The notes beneath the pieces are model-generated. The model was given only the letters and a program-made list of their open reading frames with translations, was not told where the DNA came from and did no database searches. Below, piece after piece: positions 9,901 to 18,681 of a stretch of 21,536 bases of DNA. This stretch comes from a virus, in the IMG/VR virus record IMGVR_UViG_3300033146_002655, positions 1 to 21,536 of that record; one strand, given 5' to 3'. Numbering within the stretch: position 1 is the first letter of the stretch; each line of letters opens with the position of its first letter. The translations under genes were made by a program, and so were the position numbers.

Positions 9901-11859
9901 TATACCCTTTCATAACCTCTCTTGTTGCTCTGCGTATTGATTATTCAATAATTGTATTTTACTTTCTTCAGTACCATATCTAAGTATAGCTTCATCTGTT
10001 AGTGCTATATTTTGTGCATAAGCTTCATTACCTTTCTCTATAGCTCTTGCCAACAAGTCTCCAGCTCAAGCTAAATTAAGGAACGATTGTTTTGTCCTAA
10101 CGTTATTTCATAATAATTCTGTGATTATTCAATCTGCCGAATCTCACGCATTACCAATTCCTTCAACGAATTTTGTGAAAGCACCAGCAGCATCATTTTC
10201 TCGCATAGCTTTGAATTCATCAGCAGTCAATCAAGACACTTTAGCAAATTTATTTAATGCGTCACCAGAATCAATAACCGCACTATTCATTTTAAGCATA
10301 GCCTTACTCATTGAACTTCCTCACATCTCTGCTTTTATTCATACAGACGTTAGTGCAGTAGAAAGTCCTGCAAGCTCTCATGCAGACATTCAAATAACCT
10401 TTCAACTACCAGCTACTCTTAAAGTAAAGTTCAATATCTCATCCTCTTGTGCTGCAAAATTATTACCAAGGTCGACCACTGCACTTGCAGTTCTGTCAAT
10501 ACTATCTAATGGTAACTGTAAAATATTATGTAATCTCGCAAATTGTGTCGCCGCTTGTTCTATTGATAAATTTGTTGTTGTTGCAATCTGAGCTACAGCC
10601 TTTGTAAATTCTTTTATTTGTCCAATAGGAACGCCCATCTGTCATCAAAGCTCAGCTATCTTTGCTATTTCCTCAAATGTTGAGGGTATTTCTCTTGTCA
10701 AATCTACAAGTTCTTTTCTTAATTGTTTGAATTCTGCATTTGTTCCTTCTGTTGTTTTCTCAACCCCAGTGAACGCACTTTCTCGCTTTAATGCTATTTG
10801 AGTCGCCTCTTTTAATCATTGTATTAACTGTCTAACTGCCATGCCTATTGCCACTAACGCCGCGGCAACTCACAATCTAGCTCTAATAGAATTTCACAAC
10901 CTACTAAAATGAGCTCATAGACGGCTTGTTGCTTTCACTCAAGTGTTTTCTATGTTCTTCATCTGCCTGTTTGCCTCTGTCAAGCCAGCGTTTAGACTCT
11001 TCGTATTCGCATCTATTTTCATGGTGGCTTTTTCTGCTACCTCCCTTTTCTTTCTTTTCAATTCGTCCAATTGTTTTAATACACGCTTTTCATTGATTAA
11101 CTCAACCTGAAGTTGTACTGGGTCATCAATAATATCTATTTTTTTTCTAATACTTTCCAAATCAGCCAGAGCTCTTTGCTCTCTAACCTCTACATCAATA
11201 ACTTTAGCAGATGTAGATTCTCTTATTTTAGCTTTGACCATATTAAGGTCTTGTGTTAGTTTGTTTCTGTCGATTCAAATTTTTATATATTTCTCAACCA
11301 TAGCCTGCTCCACCTTTTTTCAGGTATCACGAGCCACGAGCCCCACCTTTCTTATATCTGCTGCCCAAGCCTTCATCTGTGCTTTATTTTTTGTTGTATC
11401 TAATTTGAACGCGCTGTTTATTTGTTGTATATCTCTTTTCACATTCTGTTTATACTTAGCAAGCTCAGCAGAGTTCATCTCAAATGTTTTCTTACTTTCC
11501 TTCCTTGCAGTAGCCTCAGCCTTTGCTTTTGCAGCAGTGACCTTTCCCTCTGCTTTGATTTTGGCTACAGCTATCCTATCAGCGCTCTTTTTATTTTCAA
11601 TCTCTAGTTTAGTGTTTGCCCTAATCTCTTCCTGCATTCTTTTATCAGCACTCTTCCTAGCGAGAGCCTCAGATTTTGCATATGCAGCTTGCTCAGCTTT
11701 TATTTTCTTATTTAAGCTGGCTGTCATTGCAGCGGCATCTATCTCTGGAGTCATCTTGATAGATTTTGATTTAGAATTTATTTCATCCCTAAATCTTTCT
11801 AAATCTTGTCTAGCTTTTGTTAAATCTATTTTCACCTCCACATTTAACTTATCTGTCAT
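6904..11859 (-). CDS. Tail tape-measure protein (TP901-type core)
   Basis: This single frame of 1651 residues has no TAA or TAG from ATG 11857-11859 to TAG 6904-6906. It sets tail length and helps DNA ejection. The N-terminal 350 residues and most of the C-terminal half are Lys/Glu/Ala-rich coiled coil. Residues about 370-560 hold the TP901-type tape-measure core, including EEIAKIAELGGQMGVP and SVGIKAEMGGSSMSKAM, where TGA falls on conserved glycines. Near residues 678-722 two hydrophobic stretches (LIIFTAALAAAVLAL and PLMVLLTAAGALG) look like membrane helices, as expected for a protein that enters the host membrane. TGA is common in the core and sparser in the coiled coils, which contain little glycine. 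The start lies two bases past the stop of the chaperone-like gene, so translation is probably coupled. At roughly 10 residues per 15 Å of helix it would imply a tail of about 200-250 nm. Confidence 0.95.
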
Positions 11860-11861
11860 AT

Positions 11862-12410
11862 CTAACTGATTAATTTTAAAAGGTCTTCGTCTTTATTGTT
11901 TTTGCTGAACTGATTTTTGTCATTTATTGCCTGTCACTCCTCAGTCTGCGATTGTGCATTATATATTAATCATTCCATTAGATAATTCATCTGTTCTACC
12001 GTATATTTCTCTTGAAACCCCATAGGGTCGATGGATAATTTCTCACACAGCATCATAAGTATCGCACTGTAAGGTTGTGAGGGTTCACTATCTGAAGTCC
12101 CCTTAGAATTTCAGAATGTTCATTTAAATCTAGTATTTTTTATAGTGTCGAACACTTTTTGTGATAAATTTTTATCAAGCCTCATAAGTCATGAAGTGGT
12201 CTTGTTTATATCACTATTTTCTGTAAGAAAGTCAGCCATCCAATCTCAAACCCCTCATTTTTCAACAAGCATCAAGAAATCTATAGTTTCCATAATTGTT
12301 GCTTGCTTAAATTTCATGGTTATTTTATTTTCGGTGTTCTTTCAATCTAATAATAGAGATATGTTAAACGATATATCAAAGTCTCTTTTTTTTGGATAAT
12401 CGTACCACAT
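11862..12410 (-). CDS. Tail assembly chaperone-like protein
   Basis: This 182-residue protein sits between the tail tube and the tape measure, the conserved place of tail assembly chaperones such as lambda gpG/GT. Its acidic, helical middle (ILMMLCEKLSIDPMGFQ, then EQMNYLMEGLIYNAQSQ) fits that family's style. The last 25 residues are hydrophilic and disordered-looking. The start MWYDYPKKRDFDISF follows the terminator at 12441-12478. Many such loci make a longer product by -1 frameshifting. Here the -1 frame closes within a few codons and the tape measure begins at once, so I see no frameshift extension. It carries about eight TGA codons. The role is inferred mainly from synteny. Confidence 0.7.
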
Positions 12411-12440
12411 AATGATTTGTAAGGATTAAAAACAAGAATT

Positions 12441-12478
12441 AAAAAAGGGAATAGGAATAGTTTTTCCTATCCCCCTTT
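12441..12478 (-). terminator. Rho-independent terminator after the tail-tube gene
   Basis: On the minus strand AAAGGGGGATAGGAA pairs with TTCCTATTCCCTTT around an AAACTA-type loop, and six T follow. It would stop transcription after the abundant head and tail-tube genes and lower expression of the tape measure. A second small perfect stem (GTAGAG-TTG-CTCTAC, 12493-12507) lies just upstream of it in the message. Confidence 0.85.
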
Positions 12479-12523
12479 AATAGAGCTTCCTAGTAGAGTT
12501 GCTCTACGCAGTTATTTTATATA

Positions 12524-13387
12524 CTACAATTCTTTTTTGAAGTATTTGTCTCCTCCGATACCTCCTTTCATAGTAATACTTGATAGTGGTACTTCTCCTT
12601 TTGAGATGAAGTTTGTATCAAGAGCACCAGATAGTGAAGCTTTTGTTATATAGTAGTAGTGAACTTTTCCGTTTTCGTCTGGACAAGTTTCAATTTTTAC
12701 TATCATATATGGTTGTACAATACTACCGAATTCGAAACCTCCGAAGTCAGCTGTTACTGTAAGATGAGTGTATGTTAATACAATTTCATCTGTAGTAGCA
12801 ACAGTGCTATACAATTCTAAACCATATTCTCCAAATGAGTTTTTAACAACTCTGAAGTCTGTGTCTTCTGTTATTCCAGAACCTCCAGCTGTAGCTGTTA
12901 TTGCAGTAGGTTTTATGATATTACCGTTTGTATCATGGTTTTGGAAAGGCAGTCTATAGAATGTATCTTGTGTCCAAGAATCAGCTGTAAGAGTGAATGT
13001 GTCATCTGTAATAGTTGCTCCTGTTTTAGATGAGAACCCATATCCTAGCAAAATCTCTATAACATTCAAATCCAATGTTGTTAGCCAATCACCAGTAAAT
13101 GTTGTCAAAATTTCAGCAGTTTTTTGTCGTTCTCCGATATCACAATCATCAACTTCATCCATAATTTCGTTTTCAAAAGCATCTGATATTTTTACATTCT
13201 TGAACCCCGCCATTCTTTGGAATGAGAAGTTTGTATCAAGATATGCGATAACATTATCAACGTTATCATTCTCTGTAGTAATAGTTCTTGCTGGGATATT
13301 TGCTACCGCAGCACTTTCTGGGTCGAATTTAGCAACAAATACTTTTGCAGCTTTATACGACACATTTTGTTTTGTAAATGCAGACAT
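12524..13387 (-). CDS. Major tail (tube) protein
   Basis: This 287-residue protein is the only long gene here that is intact even under the standard code, because it has no TGA at all and all its glycines use GGN codons. It begins MSAFTKQNVSYKAAKVFVA and is rich in Thr, Asp and beta-strand patterns throughout (for example ITDDTFTLTAD and LYSTVATTDEIVLTYTHL). KIETCPDENGKVHYYY precedes a C-terminal strand-rich section ending in KKEL. Position between the tail-terminator-like gene and the chaperone plus tape measure, size and composition fit a siphovirus tail-tube subunit. The middle section around TAITATAGGSG may be an inserted surface domain. A strong terminator follows, consistent with a highly expressed gene. 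Avoidance of TGA fits the same idea. Confidence 0.85.
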   Translation of the reverse strand: MSAFTKQNVSYKAAKVFVAKFDPESAAVANIPARTITTENDNVDNVIAYLDTNFSFQRMAGFKNVKISDAFENEIMDEVDDCDIGERQKTAEILTTFTGDWLTTLDLNVIEILLGYGFSSKTGATITDDTFTLTADSWTQDTFYRLPFQNHDTNGNIIKPTAITATAGGSGITEDTDFRVVKNSFGEYGLELYSTVATTDEIVLTYTHLTVTADFGGFEFGSIVQPYMIVKIETCPDENGKVHYYYITKASLSGALDTNFISKGEVPLSSITMKGGIGGDKYFKKEL

Positions 13388-13406
13388 GTTTTATGTATAT
13401 AATAAT

Positions 13407-13589
13407 CTAAAAGCGAACAATCCCAGTTCTTTTTTCAACCGTTTTGTTCATTATTTTGTTCAAAATAACAACTTTTTCTGTTTTCTTTTTACTAGTTTTT
13501 CTCTTAGTAGTTTTTTTACTAGCTTCTTTCTTAACAGCGTTAGCTATTATTCTAGTATTTTTTTCCTCTAAGCAATCTCAACATCACAT
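13407..13589 (-). CDS. Tiny Lys-rich protein with a CGxC N-terminus
   Basis: This short open frame of 60 residues fits the gap between the tail-terminator-like gene and the tail-tube gene. Its start lies one base after the upstream stop, and it ends at TAG 13407-13409. It begins MGCGDCLEEKNTR, with both early glycines as TGA, and then has a block of Lys, Thr, Ser and Arg (KKEASKKTTKRKTSKKKTEK). The two cysteines could bind a metal or form a disulphide, and the basic block could bind nucleic acid or an acidic partner protein. It was missed by standard-code prediction because two TGA codons fall in the first five. I do not recognise a family. Confidence 0.6.
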
Positions 13590-13590
13590 A

Positions 13591-14019
13591 TTAATTTTGT
13601 GTTATGTATATAAAATCATACGTTTTCCTCATAATTATATTTTCCTTAGCATCCCTCATAGCCTTGCTCATACTTCACTGGATAATATCGGTTATAGTTG
13701 CGTTTCATAGCTTCTTTATCTGAAAACATCAGTCTGTATCAGGAAGCAACTCATTATCAATCACTATAAACATATCCTCTAGCTCGTCTGCCACCATGTC
13801 TGGTCATCAGAGTATACTCACTTCTATATGGGCACGCTTAGTAAAGTTATTGTCTCATCAGAACTCAAATTTAGTCACATACATCCACGGCTTTACAGCC
13901 ACTTGATTTAAGCGCTTTAAAGGTTTTTCATTCGTAATACCTCATGGGAACATATCAGCTATTGCTGGTATATTTGATAATGCCTCACTTACATCATATA
14001 TCTTTAAGTTCGTTATCAT
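13591..14019 (-). CDS. Tail terminator / tail-completion-like protein
   Basis: This 142-residue protein starts inside the end of the gp10-like gene (overlap 14013-14019), so the two are probably translationally coupled. It has a Phe/Tyr-containing strand pattern (VKPWMYVTKFEF, AHIEVSILGGPDMV) and a helix (DELEDMFIVIDNELL). It ends with a strand (YDFIYITQN), the layout of small tail-terminator proteins that cap the tail tube before joining to the head. About eight TGA codons are read as Gly, including the GG pairs of FEFGGD and LGGPD. Assignment rests on order (after the gp10-like gene, before the tube) and size. Alternatively it could be another neck protein. Confidence 0.65.
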
Positions 14020-14387
14020 CCCCTAAGTTTTTTAAATAAATCATCTTTTGCTTCCTTAAATCAATCCTCAAACATATGTGCTCCCTCTTGTTTTCATCCG
14101 AATATAGATACCCTCTTTCACGCGCTAGTGTATTTGTGATATGTCATGTCTACTCACATTCAATCTTCGACCTTATGCTCATAGCTTCACAAATCATTAT
14201 ATACACCTCAAACCACATTTCAGGAAATAAGATTAGCCTCTTCTATCTTATTGTGTTCTATTAAATCCATGGTAAGCTCAGGAGTAAGTTCGTCTATTTT
14301 CTTCTTAACCTCGTATAATCATAAGTTTAACCTCCTTAAATACATCCCCTGTAACTTGTTCATCATGCTATTAACATTTAAACTCAT
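14013..14387 (-). CDS. HK97 gp10-like neck protein
   Basis: This 124-residue protein overlaps the upstream gene by 10 bases and the downstream one by 7, an overlapping cassette typical of phage neck genes. It starts with a helix (NVNSMMNKLQGMYLRRLN), and the middle reads ANLISGNVVGGVYNDLGSYE...VDMTYHKY. This is the pattern of HK97 gp10-type proteins, which have a helix and then a G-x-Y-x-x-x-V region and act at the head-tail or tail-completion stage. It contains about 12 TGA codons, read as Gly, several in that conserved middle section. The frame ends GGATGATAA, so the final residues are Gly-Gly before TAA. Family call is by pattern and order. Confidence 0.72.
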
Positions 14388-14734
14388 TTTTGGTTAAGTC
14401 TTATATAAATACATTCTAATGTTCAATCTGGCATCTTATAATAATCCAAACTATCTATAATATATAAATCAATTCAAATTTTCACATAATATCCTTGTAA
14501 AATTGGTTTAGATTCATTGTATTGAGATGGTGGAATTACTAAATCCATTCTGTCTAGGTCTTGTTGCCTATTACCCAAATCAGGTTGATAATTCACAACA
14601 TGACCCCTAGTTGCTATATAGTAATCACATTTTACATTTTCATATAACAATGTTTTTACTTTAACGTCAGTTCATTTTTTTCTAATGACCTCCGACTTAT
14701 ATATACTAGCTATCTTGTCATAAAATATCTCCAT
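14378..14734 (-). CDS. Head-closure / head-tail joining-like protein
   Basis: This small protein has 118 residues, ends at TAA 14378-14380 and has four TGA codons. After an N-terminal helix (MEIFYDKIASIYKSEVI) it alternates hydrophobic residues in short strands (VKVKTLLYENVKCDYY, RMDLVIPPSQY, YVKIGIDLYIIDSLDYY). This is the compact beta-barrel layout of head-closure (stopper) proteins, where a late strand typically reads IxxxxYxVxSV. It follows the gp6-like connector, as expected for a protein that seals the portal after packaging. It overlaps the next gene by 10 bases. No Shine-Dalgarno site is visible. Confidence 0.65.
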
Positions 14735-14743
14735 TAGTTTGTT

Positions 14744-15280
14744 TTATATTCTTAAAAGCCTATACCTATTTAATATCTTCTCAGCCTTATTTTTGTACGT
14801 CTCCGATGCTCAAGCAGCGTACTCAACACTCCTTGGTCACATTTTATATTTAGCTATTTGCTTTCATCCCCCTTCGAGCATGGCACTAACTAACAAAGCG
14901 TGTGCAAGTATTAAGTCTTCTGGCACAGACACAAATCAAGATAAGTATTTTATCCTGAAAGTGCTTCTATCTAAAGACATATCAACATTTTTCGACAAAT
15001 CTTCAAATACAACTTTTCTGTTTTGTGGAGACAGTATCTCATATCATAACGTATATTGCTTTTCATCAACTTCAAGAATTTCTTTTATCTCTATATTATT
15101 AAAAAGAACACTATTATCATATATTTTGCACAAACTAATATCTTCATATTTCACAGAGTAAGATATGTCCCCTACCACATCAGTTATGTCATTCTCAAGA
15201 TAAGACAACATACTTTCTATTTTCGAGTCAGAGTATTCTGTTCATACAAAATTTCTAACATCATCTATGGTTGCATACAT
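14744..15280 (-). CDS. gp6-like head-tail connector
   Basis: This 178-residue protein starts MYATIDDVRNFVGTEYSDSK, the typical opening of gp6-type head-tail connectors, which form a ring under the portal. A helix-rich C-terminal part (SVPEDLILAHALLVSAML, then SVEYAAGASETYKNKAEKIL) also fits that family, in which the last helix packs on the portal. About seven glycines use TGA, including one in the EYAAGA turn. ATG 15278-15280 is the first in-frame start after the stop of the acidic gene. The frame stays open upstream into that gene's last codons, but no better start is seen. It ends at TAA 14744-14746. Confidence 0.78.
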
Positions 15281-15303
15281 ATCATTTTCTGTAAAGTAAA
15301 ATA

Positions 15304-15966
15304 TTATTTATTTTTAGCTTCTGCTATTTTTGCTTTGATAGTCTCTACTTTCCAGTTTGACATAGCGTTTATCCCAAACTCTTTAGCTTCAGCTATTAAC
15401 GCATCAATATCGTCCGCATCTTCTTCTTCTTCGTCCTCTTCGTCCTCGTCTTCTTCTTCGTCCTCTTCGTCCTCGTCTTCTTCTTCGTCCTCTTCGTCCT
15501 CGTCTTCTTCTTCGTCCTCTTCTTCACCAGAAGATACTTCGACTTCTCCGAGGTCTTTTAAAGCAGCTTTAGCAGCAGAAACAACGTCTTTATCATCGTC
15601 TTTAGCAAGTTCTGTTAATTTCAAGAATACTTCTTCTCTTCTAGTCAACATCCCAGATTCCAATGAAGCTATTTCGTCAGCACTGTTTTCTTTAACCTCA
15701 AGAATACTTTCTTTAAGGTTTGCAACAGTTGTTTTCAAAACCTCTTTTGTTTGAGAAACTTTTTCTATATCTCTTTCTAAAAGAGTGTTGTAGTTTGTCA
15801 TCATAACCTCTACCTCTTCTCAAACCAACACAAACTGATTACTTAACATGAACTTCATGCTTAGTTCAGATTTTATTGTTTCTCCAGAGTTTACTTTATG
15901 AGACGGTCACCCTTCTACTTTAGATACGTTTGTGTATTCTCTACCTATATATCTATATTTTTTCAT
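15304..15966 (-). CDS. Acidic-repeat head protein with a HeH/LEM-like C-terminus
   Basis: This 220-residue protein lies directly after the capsid gene. Its first 54 codons are found only if two TGA (15820 and 15907) are read as Gly. The start at 15966 is supported by a weak TTGAGGT just upstream. The N-terminal 55 residues look beta-rich (MKKYRYIGREYTNV, MKFMLSNQFVLVGEE). Residues about 56-140 are helical and coiled, and residues about 147-182 are almost pure Glu/Asp, built from a 27-bp tandem repeat. The last 37 residues (LIAEAKEFGINAMSNWK, ETIKAKIAEA) match the short helix-extended-helix pattern of HeH/LEM-type domains that cap many phage head proteins. A role in head completion or capsid decoration is inferred from the position. 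Confidence 0.75.
15421..15528 (-). repeat. 27-bp tandem repeat encoding an acidic tract
   Basis: About four head-to-tail units of 27 bp start at 15421, 15448, 15475 and 15502. The second and third are identical, and the first and last differ at the edges. Nine codons per unit keep the frame, giving repeats of EEEDEDEED in the protein. The unit number could change by slippage without breaking the gene. Confidence 0.92.
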
Positions 15967-15984
15967 ACCTCAACATAATTTAAA

Positions 15985-16015
15985 TAAAATAAAGGGATGG
16001 AGCTATCCACCCCCT
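15985..16015 (-). terminator. Rho-independent terminator after the major capsid gene
   Basis: On the minus strand AGGGGGTGGA pairs with TCCATCCCT (one small bulge) around a four-base loop, followed by the T-rich run TTATTTTATTT. It starts about 20 bases past the capsid stop and would reduce read-through into the acidic-repeat gene. Confidence 0.7.
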
Positions 16016-16036
16016 ATGTGTTATATTATAATGTTA

Positions 16037-17182
16037 TTACAATGTTACATTTATTCCCATAACAATTCGTGGGTCTATAGTTCCAGCTTCTTTGTTTACA
16101 ACAGCAAATCAAAAATCCATAGCAGCAACAATTGAGATACCTTGTCCCAAAATTTTGTATGTTTCCATATCTAATGGTGCTCCAAATCCAAATTGTAACG
16201 CTTGTTTTTTCATATACATGAATCCACCTTTGTCATTATTTGCCCCTGTAGCAGACATTTTACCATCAGCTTCTGTTTTAGGGAAAGCTCTTGGTACGTA
16301 TACATCATTTCCAGATATTCTAGTTATCGCTCCAGTAGCAATAGTAGATTTTTCTCCGTTTTTAGAAGCATCTGCAAATTCTGTAATAGTGATAGCTTTA
16401 TTATAAGTAGCACCATTCATCAAAAGTAATAAGTCTTGCAAATCGAAAGACCAATCTCCCAAAAGAGCTCTAGTATCCATTATGTTTGCCCAAGTCATCG
16501 CTCCGATAGATTTGTAGTCAACATCAACGGCTCATCCTAGAACAGTTTTTCTAAGACCATTGTCGTATCCCAATCTGTGGTCTTTTATTCCGTCAGGGAA
16601 AGTCACAGATGGTTGTGCATCGTCACAGTTAATATTTCCAGTAGCTGTGTCAGTAGAATCAGCATTTAACATTGCAGACTCCATAGTTTTAGCGAAAGAT
16701 GCAGCCAAACCTTTTTTAACAACCTCTTCTAATTTTACAACAGAGTATCTTAATTCTTCAGCTGATATATCAACTTGTGCAATTATAGATTCTTGTGTTA
16801 TTGTAACTTTAGCAGTAGGAAGTTTTCTATTAGCTTGTTGATGTGCTAATGCAGCAGATGTTCTTTCTGAACCCATAACAGCAAAACCAACCTCACCTAT
16901 AATAGGTACACTAACAGATTTACCCATACTATTACCGTGAAAACCCGGCAAAGCGTTAATAAATGTTCCGTAAGTAGGTATAATACTAATCACTTGGTTA
17001 GTAAGAATATCATCTGGGATTAATTCTTTACCAAACCCAACATTACCAGTATGCTCAACTTCGTTGGCATTGTCTTTAGTTTTTTGTAGTTCTTCATAGT
17101 CGTTTACTTGAGCTTCAATAAGCGCGTTTTCCAATCCACCCACTTCTTTTAACTCTTTCATTTGTTTTAAAATAGAATCCAT
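16037..17182 (-). CDS. Major capsid protein (HK97 fold)
   Basis: This is a 381-residue protein, ending at TAA 16037-16039. It sits directly after the protease-scaffold gene, the canonical place of the capsid subunit. The N-terminus is a helical segment, partly coiled (LKQMKELKEVGGLENALIEA), probably a cleaved delta-like region. Then follows the P-domain style section with TFINALPGFHGNSMGKSVSV and GFAVMGSERTSA. After it come KVTITQESIIAQVDISAEEL, the helix VKLEEVVKKGLAASFAKTME, and a C-terminal part with GNDVYVPRAF and MYMKKQALQFGFG. These are typical of HK97-type capsids such as phage phi1026b-like subunits. Only two TGA codons occur (16109 and 16532), in LGGAVDVDY and AMDFGFAV, where Gly fits well and Trp does not. 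Trp elsewhere uses TGG. Low TGA use fits a very abundant product. Confidence 0.92.
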
Positions 17183-17211
17183 TTGTCTATAAAATAATTT
17201 AAATAAAATGC

Positions 17212-18606
17212 TTATCTTTTAAGACCTGTTAATAAATTAGTTAATCTATTATCAGACTCTGTAGTGCTCTTCTCAGTATAAGCAGAAACACCATTAGTTA
17301 CAATCTTTTTAAGAGAACCTTTAACTTCTATAAGATTTTCTAGGGCTAGTTGTAACCCCTCCTTCAATTCAACTGCACCATTTTCAGCTGCAATCAACTT
17401 GTCTTCTAATACTTTAATTTTGTCATCACGTAGTGACAACGCTTCATTAAAGTCAACTTTGCTTTTAGCAAAATTTTCACTCAATTCTTTCATATCATTT
17501 TCAGATACAACAGTCTCATCATTTTCAGATGTTTCCTCTTTTTCTTCCTCTGAATTTTCATCAGCATCAGTATTTGATTCATCATTTTCAGATGTGTTAT
17601 CAACTTCCTCTTTTTCATCTTCTTCTTTTTCTTTTTCTTCCCCCTCCCCATCTTCTTCTTCTTCATCCTTAGTTTCTTCCCTTTTTTCTTCCTCTTCAAC
17701 TTCTTCTTCTTTTTCTTTTTCTTCTTCCTTAGTTTCCTCTTTAGTTTCCTCTTCCTCCTTAGCTTCTTCCTTAGTTTCTTCCTTAGTCTCTTCCTTAGTT
17801 TCTTCTTTCTCCTCCTCTTTAGTTTCCTCTTCTACAACTTCCATCTCATTTATCTTTGCTTTCAAATCAGGCGTAAGCCCTTGAGCCAATAGCTCATCTT
17901 TTTGTGTTTGTGTGATTTTCATATCTTCCATATATTTATTAGTAAAATAACTTCATACACTATTATGTGAAACAATTGCATCAGCGTTACTACCTATAGT
18001 AACAAGGCTATTTTCTATCATTTCAGCCTTCGTAACAACCATTGTATAATCATCACTCATTCCCCATGCAACTTTCCATACACTTATCCCTGCTTCGTGA
18101 GCTTCTTCGATTGTATATCTTTTTCCTGTTTTATTGTCTTCAATCATATCCTCTTTAGATATGTGTGATGTGCTAACAGCTGTGATATATCAATTTTCCA
18201 CTTGGTATCTTGTTTTTTCATCCAACGTATTCAAATCAACATAAAACATATTTACAAGATTCCCGTCTTTATCAAGAGACAATCTAACAGAATGTCCAAT
18301 ACCTCCATAACCATGGTTATGCTGTAGTAACATTAATGGATTATTTTTGTAATTTTTGAAATCCCAACCCTTTTGGTCAATTTTATATCAGTTCCTGTTT
18401 TTCTCTCATAACCCATAGTTTTGTGAAGCTATCCCTTCGAAAACCAATATATTATCGCCTTTTGGCAACTTTTTCATTAGCTTTCATCAGTTCTCAGATG
18501 TGTCTATTTCATCTTTATTGAGTTGTGTTGCGTTAAAATTAACAAAAAATCAATTAGCATTAATATACTCCTTGAATTCCTTCTTAGACATAGACGTAAA
18601 ATCCAT
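17212..18606 (-). CDS. Prohead protease fused to an acidic scaffold-like domain
   Basis: One open frame of 464 residues has seven TGA codons. Residues about 54-210 form an HK97-type prohead protease. VFEGIAS is followed by NNPLMLLQHNH, with the likely catalytic His at 96 or 98. GGIGHSV and AVSTSH follow, with a candidate catalytic Ser at 145, and then AEMIENSLVTIGSNADA, the usual C-terminal motif. Residues about 227-464 are a highly acidic Glu/Lys coiled segment, ending in a helix (LQLALENLIEVKGSLKKIV), as expected for scaffolding. An internal ATG at 17929-17931 could give the scaffold alone, as in phages that use a nested start, but no ribosome site is seen. The fusion of protease and scaffold in one frame is confirmed because the only break, at 17953, is a TGA. 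The capsid gene follows after 29 bases. Confidence 0.88.
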
Positions 18607-18651
18607 AATTTGTAATAAATGTGTAAAAATATTAATCACTATATTATATGT

Positions 18652-18680
18652 ATAATAACTACATTATGTGCTTTTTGCAA
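18652..18680 (-). promoter_or_regulatory. Promoter upstream of the protease-scaffold and capsid genes
   Basis: On the minus strand TTGCAA (18675-18680) is separated by 17 bases from TATTAT (18652-18657). The -35 word begins two bases past the portal stop. It would drive protease, scaffold and capsid separately from the portal. Confidence 0.62.
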
Positions 18681-18681
18681 A

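Noticed and set aside
8306-11869. Long plus-strand frames within the tape-measure gene (for example 8306-9004 and 11234-11869)
   Set aside because: They are Ser/Phe/Ala-rich reflections of a Lys/Glu coiled coil on the minus strand.
11862-12000. Programmed frameshift extending the chaperone-like protein
   Set aside because: No proper slippery heptamer with an open -1 frame was found, and the tape-measure gene starts immediately after the stop.
15421-15528. CRISPR-like array
   Set aside because: The units are directly adjacent with no spacers and lie in frame inside a coding gene.
15056-15754. Plus-strand Ser-rich frame
   Set aside because: The Ser run is the reverse complement of the Glu/Asp repeat of the head protein.
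17399-17884. Plus-strand Ser-rich frame and the minus-strand Lys-rich frame at 17490-17699
   Set aside because: Both are out-of-frame readings of the acidic scaffold segment.
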